Positions 18,047 to 26,762 of a stretch of DNA of 64,000 nt are shown here, in pieces. Below the pieces are notes generated by a model. That model did not search any database. It saw only the letters and a list, made by a program, of their open reading frames with translations, and was not told the DNA's origin. Positions within the stretch are counted from its first letter, which is position 1. Each line of letters opens with the position of its first letter. Source of the DNA: Salinimicrobium sediminilitoris (GTDB lineage: Bacteria; Bacteroidota; Bacteroidia; Flavobacteriales; Flavobacteriaceae); contig NZ_JAIVCC010000001.1 in assembly GCF_020866905.1 (NCBI RefSeq), forward strand, positions 280,365 through 344,364. The letters run 5' to 3'. The translations under genes and the position numbers were made by a program.

Positions 18047-18796
18047 ATGAGCGACTTAAAAACATATAATCATTTATTCTATCAGAACCAGGTTCTAGAA
18101 TCGACAAATTCCGCAAAACACATAGTTCCACTCATAAATGAGTGGTTTCTTCCTAAATCTATAATAGATGTAGGATGCGGTGTTGGATCATGGCTAAATA
18201 TCTGGAAGAATTGCAAAAATGTTATCGAAGTTAAAGGTGTTGATGCTCATTTCGTAGATAAATCACTTTTTCTAATAGATGATTTAAACGAATTTATTGA
18301 AGCAGATTTAAATAAAAATTTGCCGCACCTAAAAAAATTTGATGTGGCAATGTGTCTCGAAGTAGCTGAACATCTTGATGAAAAAAGAGCAGTTTCTTTT
18401 ATAAAAGACTTAACGGATTTATCAGATGTTATTGTTTTTTCAGCTGCTATTCCTGGACAGGAAGGAACAAATCATGTTAATGAACAATTTTTAAAATATT
18501 GGGTTGAAAAATTTAATAAATATGATTATAAATGTTATGATGTAATTAGGCCGCTGATCTGGGAAGTCGAAACGATTTCTTGGTGGTTCAGACAAAATAT
18601 TGTGTTATTTATTAAAGAGGGAGCCACTTTAGAAATAGATTTGTCAAATATGCAAACTTTTAATTGTTTTGATTTGGTTCGAAAAGAACTATTAATTCAT
18701 AAAATTGACAAATACAATGAGCTTGTCAATTTGAATAAAAAGAAAAATACTTCTATCACGAGGATATTAAAAAAGGCCTTTAATAATTTTAGATGA
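18047..18796 (+). CDS. Class I SAM-dependent methyltransferase
   Basis: Methyltransferase of 249 aa. Motif I is IIDVGCGVGSWLNIW (about 39-53), and FDVAMCLEVAEHLDEKRA (about 104-121) is the acidic motif with the EVAEHL block of ubiquinone/sugar methyltransferases. The acceptor is unknown; the position after wzt suggests a sugar hydroxyl of the exported glycan, possibly the chain end. It is AT-richer than wzm and wzt. The last 4 bases overlap the next gene (ATGA). Confidence 0.85.
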   Translation: MSDLKTYNHLFYQNQVLESTNSAKHIVPLINEWFLPKSIIDVGCGVGSWLNIWKNCKNVIEVKGVDAHFVDKSLFLIDDLNEFIEADLNKNLPHLKKFDVAMCLEVAEHLDEKRAVSFIKDLTDLSDVIVFSAAIPGQEGTNHVNEQFLKYWVEKFNKYDYKCYDVIRPLIWEVETISWWFRQNIVLFIKEGATLEIDLSNMQTFNCFDLVRKELLIHKIDKYNELVNLNKKKNTSITRILKKAFNNFR

Positions 18797-19464
18797 GAAA
18801 AGAGCATTTGGATAGATTCAAGGACTCTACAGTAATTGATATTTCTAATCATTACTATTTAGTTTATAAACCTCTAATTCGGGATATTAAGTATGCTATA
18901 AATAATTATAGTGCGGGAAAAGTTTTAGATATAGGGTGCGGTAATAAACCATATAAAAGCTTGTTTGAAAATAAGTGTGATGAGTATGTGGGGTGTGATA
19001 TTGTTCAATCTAGTGAAAAATGTGTTGATATTATTTGTGACGCAACAAATATTCCTTTAGATGATAATTCAATTGACACCATTTTTTGTACACAAGTAAT
19101 AGAACATGTGGATGATCACAATAGACTATTAAAAGAAATCTTTCGATTGTTAAAACCTGATGGTCATATAATATTATCAGGTCCGATGTATTGGCATTTG
19201 CATGAAGAACCTTACGATTTTTTTCGATTTACAAAGTATGGTTTCAAATTTATATTTGAAAATCAAGGATTACGACCTGTTGAAATACTTGCTAATGGAG
19301 GTAAATGGGCGACTTTTGGTCAAATGGTAATACATACCTTTCCGAATTTCTTAATCAAAAGAAAACTTTTTAGAAAATACAGTAATATGTTTTTCTCATA
19401 TTTAGATGACAAGTACTATTATGATTATAATACCATGAACTATTTAGTAATAGCAAAAAAATAG
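18793..19464 (+). CDS. Class I SAM-dependent methyltransferase
   Basis: 223-aa enzyme with motif I VLDIGCGNKPYKSLF (about 45-59) and TIFCTQVIEHVDDHNRLLKE (Methyltransf_11 pattern), then FRLLKPDGHIILSGP. The middle motif EEPYDFFRFTKYG is typical of methyltransferases in polysaccharide loci. It is translationally coupled to the preceding methyltransferase by an ATGA overlap. The substrate is unknown; O-methylation of a sugar is likely. Confidence 0.85.
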   Translation: MRKEHLDRFKDSTVIDISNHYYLVYKPLIRDIKYAINNYSAGKVLDIGCGNKPYKSLFENKCDEYVGCDIVQSSEKCVDIICDATNIPLDDNSIDTIFCTQVIEHVDDHNRLLKEIFRLLKPDGHIILSGPMYWHLHEEPYDFFRFTKYGFKFIFENQGLRPVEILANGGKWATFGQMVIHTFPNFLIKRKLFRKYSNMFFSYLDDKYYYDYNTMNYLVIAKK

Positions 19465-19471
19465 TTGAAGC

Positions 19472-20281
19472 ATGGACCCTAAACTAAGTGTTATAATACC
19501 ATGCTTTAATTCAGAGAAAACTTTAGAAGAGACTTTGAACTCTGTACTTAACCAAAGGCACCAAAACTGGGAAGCTCTTATAATAAATGATGGTTCTAAT
19601 GATGGTACTGAGGCTATTGCTTCAGTGTGGATAGAGAAAGATAAACGAATTAAGTATTTCTCTAAAGAAAATGAAGGACTGGGGAAATCAAGAAACTTTG
19701 GTATTTCTAATGCAGCTGGCGAATATATTTTACCGTTAGATTCAGATAATTTGGTAGTTGAAGATTTTGCTGAAAAAGCAGTCGCCTTTTTAGATTCTCA
19801 TCATGAAGTAGGGGTCGTACACGGTCATGCGGAATATTTTGGTGAAAAAACAGGTATATGGGCCATTGATGAATTTAACCTGGAAAAAATACTCGTAGGT
19901 AATTATATTGATGCCTGTGCAATTTATAGAAAAGAGCTTTGGGAAAAAGTTGGTGGATATGACGAAAATATGCCCTATCAAGGTCATGAAGATTGGGATT
20001 TTTGGATCGCTTTAGGAATACAAAACGTCAGATTTTATCATCTAAATCAAATAACCTTTAGATATTGCGTTTGTGGTGGATCTATGATTAATTCATTTAA
20101 TCGTGAAATGTTATTGTTGAACCAGGACTACTTAGTTCAAAAATATTCGAGAGTTTTTCATAAATACTATTCCAGACTTTACAGTCAAAATGAATCTTTT
20201 AATTCTGAACAATGTAAAAATAAAACTTCACAGGATTTGGTAAGTGAATTATTGTCAAGAATAAAAAAGGCCTTATGGTAA
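19472..20281 (+). CDS. GT2 glycosyltransferase
   Basis: Cytoplasmic GT-A transferase of 269 aa. LSVIIPCFNSEKTLEETLNS (5-24) is the nucleotide-binding start, LIINDGSNDGT follows, and YILPLDSDNLV (about 90-100) contains the DxD. The conserved GYDENMPYQGHEDWDFWIAL (about 168-187) is the ED motif with the proposed catalytic base. Sugar specificity cannot be read. It begins 7 bases after the methyltransferase and overlaps the next gene by 7 bases. Confidence 0.9.
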   Translation: MDPKLSVIIPCFNSEKTLEETLNSVLNQRHQNWEALIINDGSNDGTEAIASVWIEKDKRIKYFSKENEGLGKSRNFGISNAAGEYILPLDSDNLVVEDFAEKAVAFLDSHHEVGVVHGHAEYFGEKTGIWAIDEFNLEKILVGNYIDACAIYRKELWEKVGGYDENMPYQGHEDWDFWIALGIQNVRFYHLNQITFRYCVCGGSMINSFNREMLLLNQDYLVQKYSRVFHKYYSRLYSQNESFNSEQCKNKTSQDLVSELLSRIKKALW

Positions 20282-21252
20282 CAAAAGCTCCTCTTGTATC
20301 TGTAATATTACCCAATTATAATCACGAAAAATACTTAAAACAGCGATTGGAAAGTATCTTCAATCAGACCGTTCAGGACATTGAAGTTATTCTTCTAGAT
20401 GATTTCAGTACGGATAACAGTCGGAATATACTGTTGCAATATTCCAGACATTCCAAGGTAAGTCAGTGTATCTTTAACGAAGCCAATTCCGGGAGCACCT
20501 TTAAACAATGGGACAAAGGAATAGCTTTGGCTAAGGGAAAATTTGTATGGATCGCAGAATCTGATGATTTCTGTGAGGATATCTTTCTTGAGCGACTCTT
20601 AGAGCCTCATTTTGTTGATCACACCTTAGCTTTATCCTTTTGCCAATCTCACCGGGTCGATTCAGGAGGTGAAGTGACAGGAAACTGGATCACTCATACT
20701 GCAGAACATGGGAAAAATGCTTTTGAAAAGGATTTTAAAATGGATGGGAATGTATTTATTGAAAATTATTTGATTCATAAAAACGTAATTCCCAATGTCA
20801 GTGCTGTACTTTTCAGAAAAATTGGACTAAATAAAATTGCTCCCCTGAGGTTTGAACCCTTTATGAGGTATAATGCAGACTGGTTCTATTATATTCAGCT
20901 TCTTTGCAATTCTAATGTATATTTTGTGGCTGAGACTTTAAATTATTTTAGGTACCACGAAAGTAGCGTGATTGCTAAGGCAGGCGGAGAAAGTGGCTGG
21001 GTTAAGATATTTAGAATGGAATTGGAAGTTAGGAAGACAATGATTAAGTTTCTTTCAAAAGAAAATTTACCCAATTTTGATAAAGTACAAAAACAGGCAA
21101 GGATAGGGGATAACAGGTTATATCAATTGACGGCCCGGAGCCTCATTAATAGGCAAAACTATTTAAAAGGATTAGTTTTGGTCTGGAATAAGCCATACTT
21201 ATTAAAAAAAGCCTTAAAACATACCTTTAAGAAAATCATTCAGGATGGTTGA
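20275..21252 (+). CDS. GT2 glycosyltransferase
   Basis: 325-aa GT-A enzyme. VSVILPNYNHEKYLKQRLES is the N-terminal motif, EVILLDDFSTDNS follows, and FVWIAESDDFCED carries the DxD (ESDD) motif. It has the form seen in rhamnosyl- or fucosyl-type GT2 enzymes, but the donor cannot be assigned. It overlaps both neighbours (7 and 8 bases), so the genes are translated together. Confidence 0.9.
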   Translation: MVTKAPLVSVILPNYNHEKYLKQRLESIFNQTVQDIEVILLDDFSTDNSRNILLQYSRHSKVSQCIFNEANSGSTFKQWDKGIALAKGKFVWIAESDDFCEDIFLERLLEPHFVDHTLALSFCQSHRVDSGGEVTGNWITHTAEHGKNAFEKDFKMDGNVFIENYLIHKNVIPNVSAVLFRKIGLNKIAPLRFEPFMRYNADWFYYIQLLCNSNVYFVAETLNYFRYHESSVIAKAGGESGWVKIFRMELEVRKTMIKFLSKENLPNFDKVQKQARIGDNRLYQLTARSLINRQNYLKGLVLVWNKPYLLKKALKHTFKKIIQDG

Positions 21253-22105
21253 TATTTCTGTTGTTGTTTGTTCAAGGGAGACTGAGCTTTTAAAAAATTT
21301 ACAAGAAAATATAAAGGCTACCATTGGGTGTCGACACGAAATAATCAGTGTGGATAATAAAGAAAATCAATACTCGATTTTTGAAGCCTATAACCTTGGA
21401 ATTCAAAAAAGTAAATTTGAAATTATTTGTTTTCTCCACGAGGATATTCAGATACACACTAGAAATTGGGGCAAAATTATTCATCGCTTATTTGTAGAAC
21501 ATAAAGAGGCGGGAATAATTGGTTTAGCGGGAAGTAAGGTGAAATCTAATGTGCCCGCCGGTTGGTGGGAACACGAAAGAAGATTTTTAGTTAAAAACCT
21601 TATTCAACATAGGCCAAATGGAGTAAAAGAACATATAGAGTTAGGATTTGAAGCTGGTGATCTTCAGGAAGCTGTAATCGTGGATGGCGTTTTTATAAGC
21701 ATGAAAAAGAAAAAGGGTGTATGTTTTAACGAAATGCTAGAAGGATTTCATAATTACGACCAAAGCATTTGTCTGGACTACATTAAAAAGGGCCATAAAG
21801 TTTTTGTGACGAATCAGGTCTTAATTGAACATTTTTCCAATGGCCGAATTGATGGCACCTGGGTAAATTCGATGCACAAATTTCATCGGTTATATAAAAA
21901 TGATTTACCAAAAGTTGTTTCGGGTACAGCTATTGACAAAGTTCAAAGGGAAAAATATTTGATTAATTATATCATTCATTGTAAAAGTACCGGAAACCAG
22001 AAACTTGCTTTTCTATATTGGCTAAAACTCCTAAAGCAGAATCCACTTTCAAAAAAACACAAATTTCTTCTCTCAGATTTTTGGCGTTATTTTATAACAA
22101 AATGA
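21245..22105 (+). CDS. Glycosyltransferase of StrF-like type
   Basis: 286-aa GT-A protein. It begins DISVVVCSRETELLKNLQEN and has FEIICFLHEDIQIHTRNWGK (about 59-78), where HEDI replaces DxD, then AGIIGLAGSKV. This resembles the Glyco_tranf_2_5 (StrF-like) group. The Asp/His-rich core EMLEGFHNYDQSICLDYIKKG (seen in two parts) and IEHFSNGRIDGTW are conserved features. The donor is unknown. Confidence 0.8.
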   Translation: MVDISVVVCSRETELLKNLQENIKATIGCRHEIISVDNKENQYSIFEAYNLGIQKSKFEIICFLHEDIQIHTRNWGKIIHRLFVEHKEAGIIGLAGSKVKSNVPAGWWEHERRFLVKNLIQHRPNGVKEHIELGFEAGDLQEAVIVDGVFISMKKKKGVCFNEMLEGFHNYDQSICLDYIKKGHKVFVTNQVLIEHFSNGRIDGTWVNSMHKFHRLYKNDLPKVVSGTAIDKVQREKYLINYIIHCKSTGNQKLAFLYWLKLLKQNPLSKKHKFLLSDFWRYFITK

Positions 22106-22111
22106 TATTTT

Positions 22112-23959
22112 TTGAGTTTAGCAGTAGTAATACCGTACTATAAGAAGAACTTCTTCTTCGAATGTCTTGATTCACTTTCACGTCAATCAAACAAAAACTT
22201 CATAGTCTATGTAGGTAATGATGCTTCCCCGGAAAATCCTTTGGATATCATCTCACATTTTTCACAAGATCTGGACATAAAGTACCATTACTTCCCGGAG
22301 AACATGGGAGGCGTTTCTTTGACTAAGCAATGGCATAGGTGTATCAACCTTTCCCAGGGAGAAAAGTGGATCATGATTCTCGGGGATGATGATTATCTAA
22401 GTTCCAATTATGTGGAGGAGTTTTACAGGAATTTGGAAGATATTGAGAATCGCAACATAAAAGTGGTACGTTATGCATCTAAAATTCACAGAACTTCGTC
22501 TGGAGAGGTTTCAAAAAAATTCACGCACCCTAAGATCGAGAAATCAACTGATTTTATTTACAGGAGATATTTCGAAGTTTCTCGGGGCTCATTAACCGAA
22601 CAAATTTTTAGGAGAGATCAATTCCTGAAGTATGGTTTTCATGATTTTCCCTTAGCTTGGGGTGCAGATCTCATGGCTTGGTTAGAATTCAGCGAATTTG
22701 AAAAAAATTATGCTATTAACGATGCTACAGCTTTTTTCAGAATTTCTGATCATAACATTTCGCGGGGTGGGTATCTTGAGGAGACAAAGCAGAATGCGAG
22801 GGTTATATTTTTTTCAAAATTAATATATGATTATATAGAAAAGTTTGAGCCTTATCAAAGGTTAAAACTCATTCTCTTGTTTGAACAAATTCTTTATACC
22901 ACAGAACAATTTTCTTTCCTGCATTGGTTCAAACTTTCTCATTTAATTTTGAAAGAGGGAGGTTTGTTGCAGCTGGCTAAATTCAATAGAAGGTCAATGT
23001 TAAAATTATCTACATTGTTTGTGGGAAGAGAAACGTTTAAAAATGCTCTCCAAAATAATCTTTCTGGAATTAAACTGCGTTTCTATCGTCTGAGAAGGAA
23101 AGTATATCGTCAAAGAGAAAATCTGGAGAAAACTGAATTCGAAAGAAGGATTTGGAAGCGTCAACAATTGTACTTTGGTAATGATCATCTCCGCTCAATA
23201 GTCTTATTTAAACTGTACAGACAAGAGGATTGGTCTACATGGAAAAACATGGATCTATGGCAAAGGAGACTTGAAAACAAATGGAATGCTAAGGAATTCG
23301 CTCTTAAAGCCGGTTGCAAGGTAGCTGAAGTGTATTGGCGTGGACGCAGAGAAGACTTCGAATCTTTGGATTTGTCTATTTTGCCTAAGACCTTTATCGT
23401 TAAACCTATCCTTGGTGAAGCCAGTAAAAATGTCTTTCTAATGAAGGATGGATATAATTTGTTCGATAAAAAATCATATTCTTTTTCAGATTTGCGAATA
23501 GCCATAAATATTTTATATAAATCTGTCGGAGTAACAGAAATAATCATTGAAGAGTTTTTGTCAAATGAAGCTGGAGAAATTAAGGTTCCAAATGATTACC
23601 GTTTCTATACATTTAATGGGAAGATAAGATTTATTCAACTGGATAAAAGGACCGGTTTTGCCAAAGAACAGGTTTCGTTCTATACCGAGAATTGGGATCT
23701 AATAAAAGAAAAAGTTCTGATTGATGCTTCAGTTGATAAATATGATCCTCCACCCGCTTGTTTGCAAGAAATGATTCGTGAGGTGAAAAAATTGAGTACA
23801 CATTACAAATTGTTTTGCAGGATAGATTTTTACGCTTCTTCTAGAGGTGCTATTTTTGGAGAATTTACACCCACTCCAAGAAAAGGGAAAAATCTTACCC
23901 GGTACGGGAATAGAGAACTAATTGAGGCGTGGGATAATTATTGTAACGGAATGGTGTGA
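22112..23959 (+). CDS. Bifunctional GT2 glycosyltransferase and ATP-grasp (TupA-like) ligase
   Basis: 615-aa two-domain protein starting at TTG (22112). Residues 1-220 are GT2: LAVVIPYYKKNFFFECL, then ILGDDDYLSSNY with DDD at 92-94. A helical basic linker (about 300-350) leads to an ATP-grasp domain (about 385-612): FIVKPILGEASKNVF (428-442, phosphate-binding Lys431), IIIEEFL (477-483), YRFYTFNGKIRFIQLD, and the metal-binding residues in FCRIDFYASS and GEFTPTPRKG. This resembles TupA of teichuronopeptide synthesis, an amide ligase, so the protein may add a sugar and then couple an amino acid or peptide to it. The frame is continuous across the junction. Confidence 0.85.
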   Translation: MSLAVVIPYYKKNFFFECLDSLSRQSNKNFIVYVGNDASPENPLDIISHFSQDLDIKYHYFPENMGGVSLTKQWHRCINLSQGEKWIMILGDDDYLSSNYVEEFYRNLEDIENRNIKVVRYASKIHRTSSGEVSKKFTHPKIEKSTDFIYRRYFEVSRGSLTEQIFRRDQFLKYGFHDFPLAWGADLMAWLEFSEFEKNYAINDATAFFRISDHNISRGGYLEETKQNARVIFFSKLIYDYIEKFEPYQRLKLILLFEQILYTTEQFSFLHWFKLSHLILKEGGLLQLAKFNRRSMLKLSTLFVGRETFKNALQNNLSGIKLRFYRLRRKVYRQRENLEKTEFERRIWKRQQLYFGNDHLRSIVLFKLYRQEDWSTWKNMDLWQRRLENKWNAKEFALKAGCKVAEVYWRGRREDFESLDLSILPKTFIVKPILGEASKNVFLMKDGYNLFDKKSYSFSDLRIAINILYKSVGVTEIIIEEFLSNEAGEIKVPNDYRFYTFNGKIRFIQLDKRTGFAKEQVSFYTENWDLIKEKVLIDASVDKYDPPPACLQEMIREVKKLSTHYKLFCRIDFYASSRGAIFGEFTPTPRKGKNLTRYGNRELIEAWDNYCNGMV

Positions 23960-24903
23960 TGGATCAGCTAAAAGTTTCAGTTATAATACCCGTCTTTAAC
24001 AGAGCTAATCTCATTGGAGAAACAATAGATTCAGTTTTATCGCAGTCATACACAAATTGGGAGTGTATAGTCGTAGACGATGGCTCGACTGATGGAATAA
24101 AAGAAATACTGGAGGAATATTGTAATAAGTACGAAAGGATTAGATTTTTTAAGCGCCCAGAAGGCAAACCTAAAGGTGCTAATTCCTGTCGAAACTTTGG
24201 TTTTGAAAAAAGCAGTGGTGATTACGTCATTTGGTTTGATAGTGATGATCTTATGACTGCTAACCACATTGAGGAAAAAGTAGTAGCTCTTGAAGCTTCT
24301 AATGCAGATTTTGTGATCGCGAAAACTGCTAATTTTGAGGGAGACGAACTCCTGGAGCCTTATCAATATGAAAAGAAATCCTCCGGTATAAAAGCAGCAG
24401 ACTTTGTACTTTCAAAGATCCACTGGTATACTTATGATGTAATACTGAAGAGAGAGGTAGCCAATCAAATTAGCTGGAATGAAAAAATGAAGTCCTGGCA
24501 GGACTACAATTACTTCTGTAAAATGTTGTTAGTTACAGAAAACGGTATTTACCTGGATGAGGTTCTCACTCACAGGAGATTGCATTCTAAGTCAATTCAA
24601 AAAGAACTTCTCGCAAGTCCGGTTAATTTCCATAATGAACTTCTTGAAAACCGGATCCTTACCTTTCATGATGTTTCGGCACAGATGGATGCCGGGACCA
24701 GAAAAGAGATGCTCTACGCTTTGATGAACCATTGCTTTGAGCTTGCGAAACTCAGATCTGTTTCTAAGAAATGGTTTCAAGTCCTCTCTCTTGTAAAAAA
24801 ACATCTAGGTTTTGAGTTCGCAACTGTTTTTGGGGTTTCTCTTTTTGCCGGACTTTCTTCAGGTAGAGGATTTGCTCTCCTTGAAAGAGCTAAAAAACGC
24901 TAG
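23956..24903 (+). CDS. GT2 glycosyltransferase
   Basis: GT-A enzyme of 315 aa: LKVSVIIPVFNRANLIGETI, CIVVDDGSTDGIKEI and YVIWFDSDDLMTANHIEEK with DSDD near 94-97. The frame opens with GTG at 23956, but the ATG at 23959 overlaps the upstream TGA by one base (TGATG) and is the likely start. It is the last plus-strand gene before two minus-strand genes, with convergent ends 15 bases apart. Confidence 0.9.
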   Translation: MMDQLKVSVIIPVFNRANLIGETIDSVLSQSYTNWECIVVDDGSTDGIKEILEEYCNKYERIRFFKRPEGKPKGANSCRNFGFEKSSGDYVIWFDSDDLMTANHIEEKVVALEASNADFVIAKTANFEGDELLEPYQYEKKSSGIKAADFVLSKIHWYTYDVILKREVANQISWNEKMKSWQDYNYFCKMLLVTENGIYLDEVLTHRRLHSKSIQKELLASPVNFHNELLENRILTFHDVSAQMDAGTRKEMLYALMNHCFELAKLRSVSKKWFQVLSLVKKHLGFEFATVFGVSLFAGLSSGRGFALLERAKKR

Positions 24904-24917
24904 TAAAAAATTCTTTT

Positions 24918-25712
24918 CTAACTGCTCTTTGAGCAAAAATAAATAGATTCTTTTTCCGGGAAGCCGAACCTGAATTTTTCTTCCTCTGTAAATTCATGTG
25001 TATATTTTATGTCGTGGACTTTAAATCCTGCTGATTCCAGTCTTCGAGGATAGTCGAGACCGTACCAGCGAACGTGATCGATCTGTCCGAACGCAGCATA
25101 TCTTTCTTCGGGAGTTATCTTGGAGAAGTCCTCATACGTTTTCTCTCTGTTGAAAGCAATGGGTACCTGAAAAATTCCCCACCCGCTTTTCTTCATTACC
25201 CTGAAAAGTTCAGTCATTGCTTTTTTATCGTCAATGATATGTTCCAGAACATGATTGCAGAGGATAATGTCAAACGTTTCACTTTTGAAATCTATAGAGG
25301 TTATATCGATCTCATATATCTGAGTATTTCTGTTGAATTTGTACATCCCGGGATCGATGTCACAAGGAAAGTATTCTATGTCGGGACGTTTTGAAAAGAT
25401 ATCATAGAATGCTTTTTCAGGAGCAAAGTGCAACAACTTTAGCTTTTCCTTTTTTTCTCTGAATAATTCAGTTTCCCCGTTAAGATACTGGAAGAGCAGT
25501 CTATGCCTTTTCATCGAGCCACAATTAGTGCACTTTTCATTTGGGACATTTTTAAAAGGCTCAAAGATACGATACTGATGATCACAGATATTACAAGTAA
25601 CTTCATTACCTGCATACTCTCTTTCAAGCTGCTGCTTTTTCCTGTATTTTCTAAAATTGCGGTAGTTGTACTTTACCCTCTCCGGAAGGAATTTCTTTAT
25701 AGTTTCTCTCAT
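24918..25712 (-). CDS. SAM-dependent methyltransferase with N-terminal zinc ribbon
   Basis: 264 aa. Residues 38-67 contain CNICDHQYRIF and KCTNCGSMKRHR, two CxxC pairs of a zinc ribbon, followed by a class I methyltransferase: LLHFAPEKAFYDIF and FDIILCNHVLEHIIDDKKAM, with MKKSGWGIFQVPI. Such proteins are common in glycan loci and in Bacteroidota accessory regions. The substrate is unknown. It is oriented against the flanking operon and lies 12 bases from the next minus-strand gene. Confidence 0.87.
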   Translation of the reverse strand: MRETIKKFLPERVKYNYRNFRKYRKKQQLEREYAGNEVTCNICDHQYRIFEPFKNVPNEKCTNCGSMKRHRLLFQYLNGETELFREKKEKLKLLHFAPEKAFYDIFSKRPDIEYFPCDIDPGMYKFNRNTQIYEIDITSIDFKSETFDIILCNHVLEHIIDDKKAMTELFRVMKKSGWGIFQVPIAFNREKTYEDFSKITPEERYAAFGQIDHVRWYGLDYPRRLESAGFKVHDIKYTHEFTEEEKFRFGFPEKESIYFCSKSS

Positions 25713-25724
25713 GTGGTTCGCAAT

Positions 25725-26762
25725 CTATTGGAGTAATTCCTGATCCAAAAGGTCAAGAATGGTTGTATCAATGGTAATATCAAATTTCCTGGCGAAAAGT
25801 TTTTCTACCGATGCCAATTTTAGTTCTTCCAGATCTTCTTTTTCAAAGGTTACTGGTAAAGGTGTATTTTTTCGATCCCAGTTTACATAAGTCAGTGAAG
25901 GGGCGACAGGTCCATCCAGGGTTGCCATGATGCTATGGAAAAAAATCTCGTCCGGAATTAGAGTATATTTGTGATAAACCAGGTAATCTGGATGTTCATC
26001 AATAAAGTTCAGGATTTCTTTTACCTTCAGCATAGGCAAAGCCCACCACTGACCGCCTCCGTAAGGTTTGAGATAGGAAGGAAATCTTCTTTTTTTTAAA
26101 ACCAAAGGGATTAATTGAGCCCTGCCGGATTTACGCAGGAAATTAAGTTTTCCAGCAGTTTCCAAGCTGTAAAAATCTTTATCAAAGATCGAGGACAACT
26201 GAAGAAAATGTTTCCTTTTCGGAGTTTTATCTATTTTATATTTTTCAATTCTGTCGAAACCATTTTTCCAATTGGGATGAGGCAAAGAAAATGTGGAGAT
26301 AAAGGAGGTGCCATTCTCATTTTCTAAGAAGTCCTGGATCTCCTTGTTTGGTCTGAGGGGATAATCCTGGCCGCTCAAAAGAATACAATATCCGCTTCTT
26401 TCTTCTTCAACAACTTGTCTCATTGCATTAATAGTGGCTGTGACAATTCCAATGTCACCCCAGATACAGGATTGACGTTGCTCTTCTTTCAGGAAGAATA
26501 TTTGGTGTTGATCAGCCAACTCTTTCAGGAAAGGAGAAATTTCGACATTTCTGTCGATGTGGACATAGAACCGGCATCCAGGGTGCTGAAGCCTCAAAAT
26601 TAATCTCCCTAGCTGAATCGGATTTTTATGTGCTAAAATGATGTAGTTTAGATCCACTCGTTCATATCTTCTTTTTTCAAAAAGGAAACCTATATTTACC
26701 TTGGAAAAAGCTAAGATAATCTTTCGCCGATAATTTTTGAAATTACCGTTATTAAATGTCAA
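25725..26762 (-). CDS. GT14 beta-1,6-N-acetylglucosaminyltransferase-like protein
   Basis: Core-2/I-branching family enzyme. LNYIILAHKNPIQLGRLILR opens the GT14 domain, VHIDRNV follows, and SCIWGDIGIVTATINAMR and GYCILLSGQDYPLRP (about 136-150) are family signatures; SGQDYP is diagnostic. The C-terminal PDEIFFHSIM motif is also present. It probably adds a GlcNAc or related branch. The start is uncertain: TTG at 26762 overlaps the start of the divergent gene by 7 bases, while GTG at 26657 just before LNYIILAHK would give a standard 310-aa protein. Confidence 0.85.
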   Translation of the reverse strand: MTFNNGNFKNYRRKIILAFSKVNIGFLFEKRRYERVDLNYIILAHKNPIQLGRLILRLQHPGCRFYVHIDRNVEISPFLKELADQHQIFFLKEEQRQSCIWGDIGIVTATINAMRQVVEEERSGYCILLSGQDYPLRPNKEIQDFLENENGTSFISTFSLPHPNWKNGFDRIEKYKIDKTPKRKHFLQLSSIFDKDFYSLETAGKLNFLRKSGRAQLIPLVLKKRRFPSYLKPYGGGQWWALPMLKVKEILNFIDEHPDYLVYHKYTLIPDEIFFHSIMATLDGPVAPSLTYVNWDRKNTPLPVTFEKEDLEELKLASVEKLFARKFDITIDTTILDLLDQELLQ

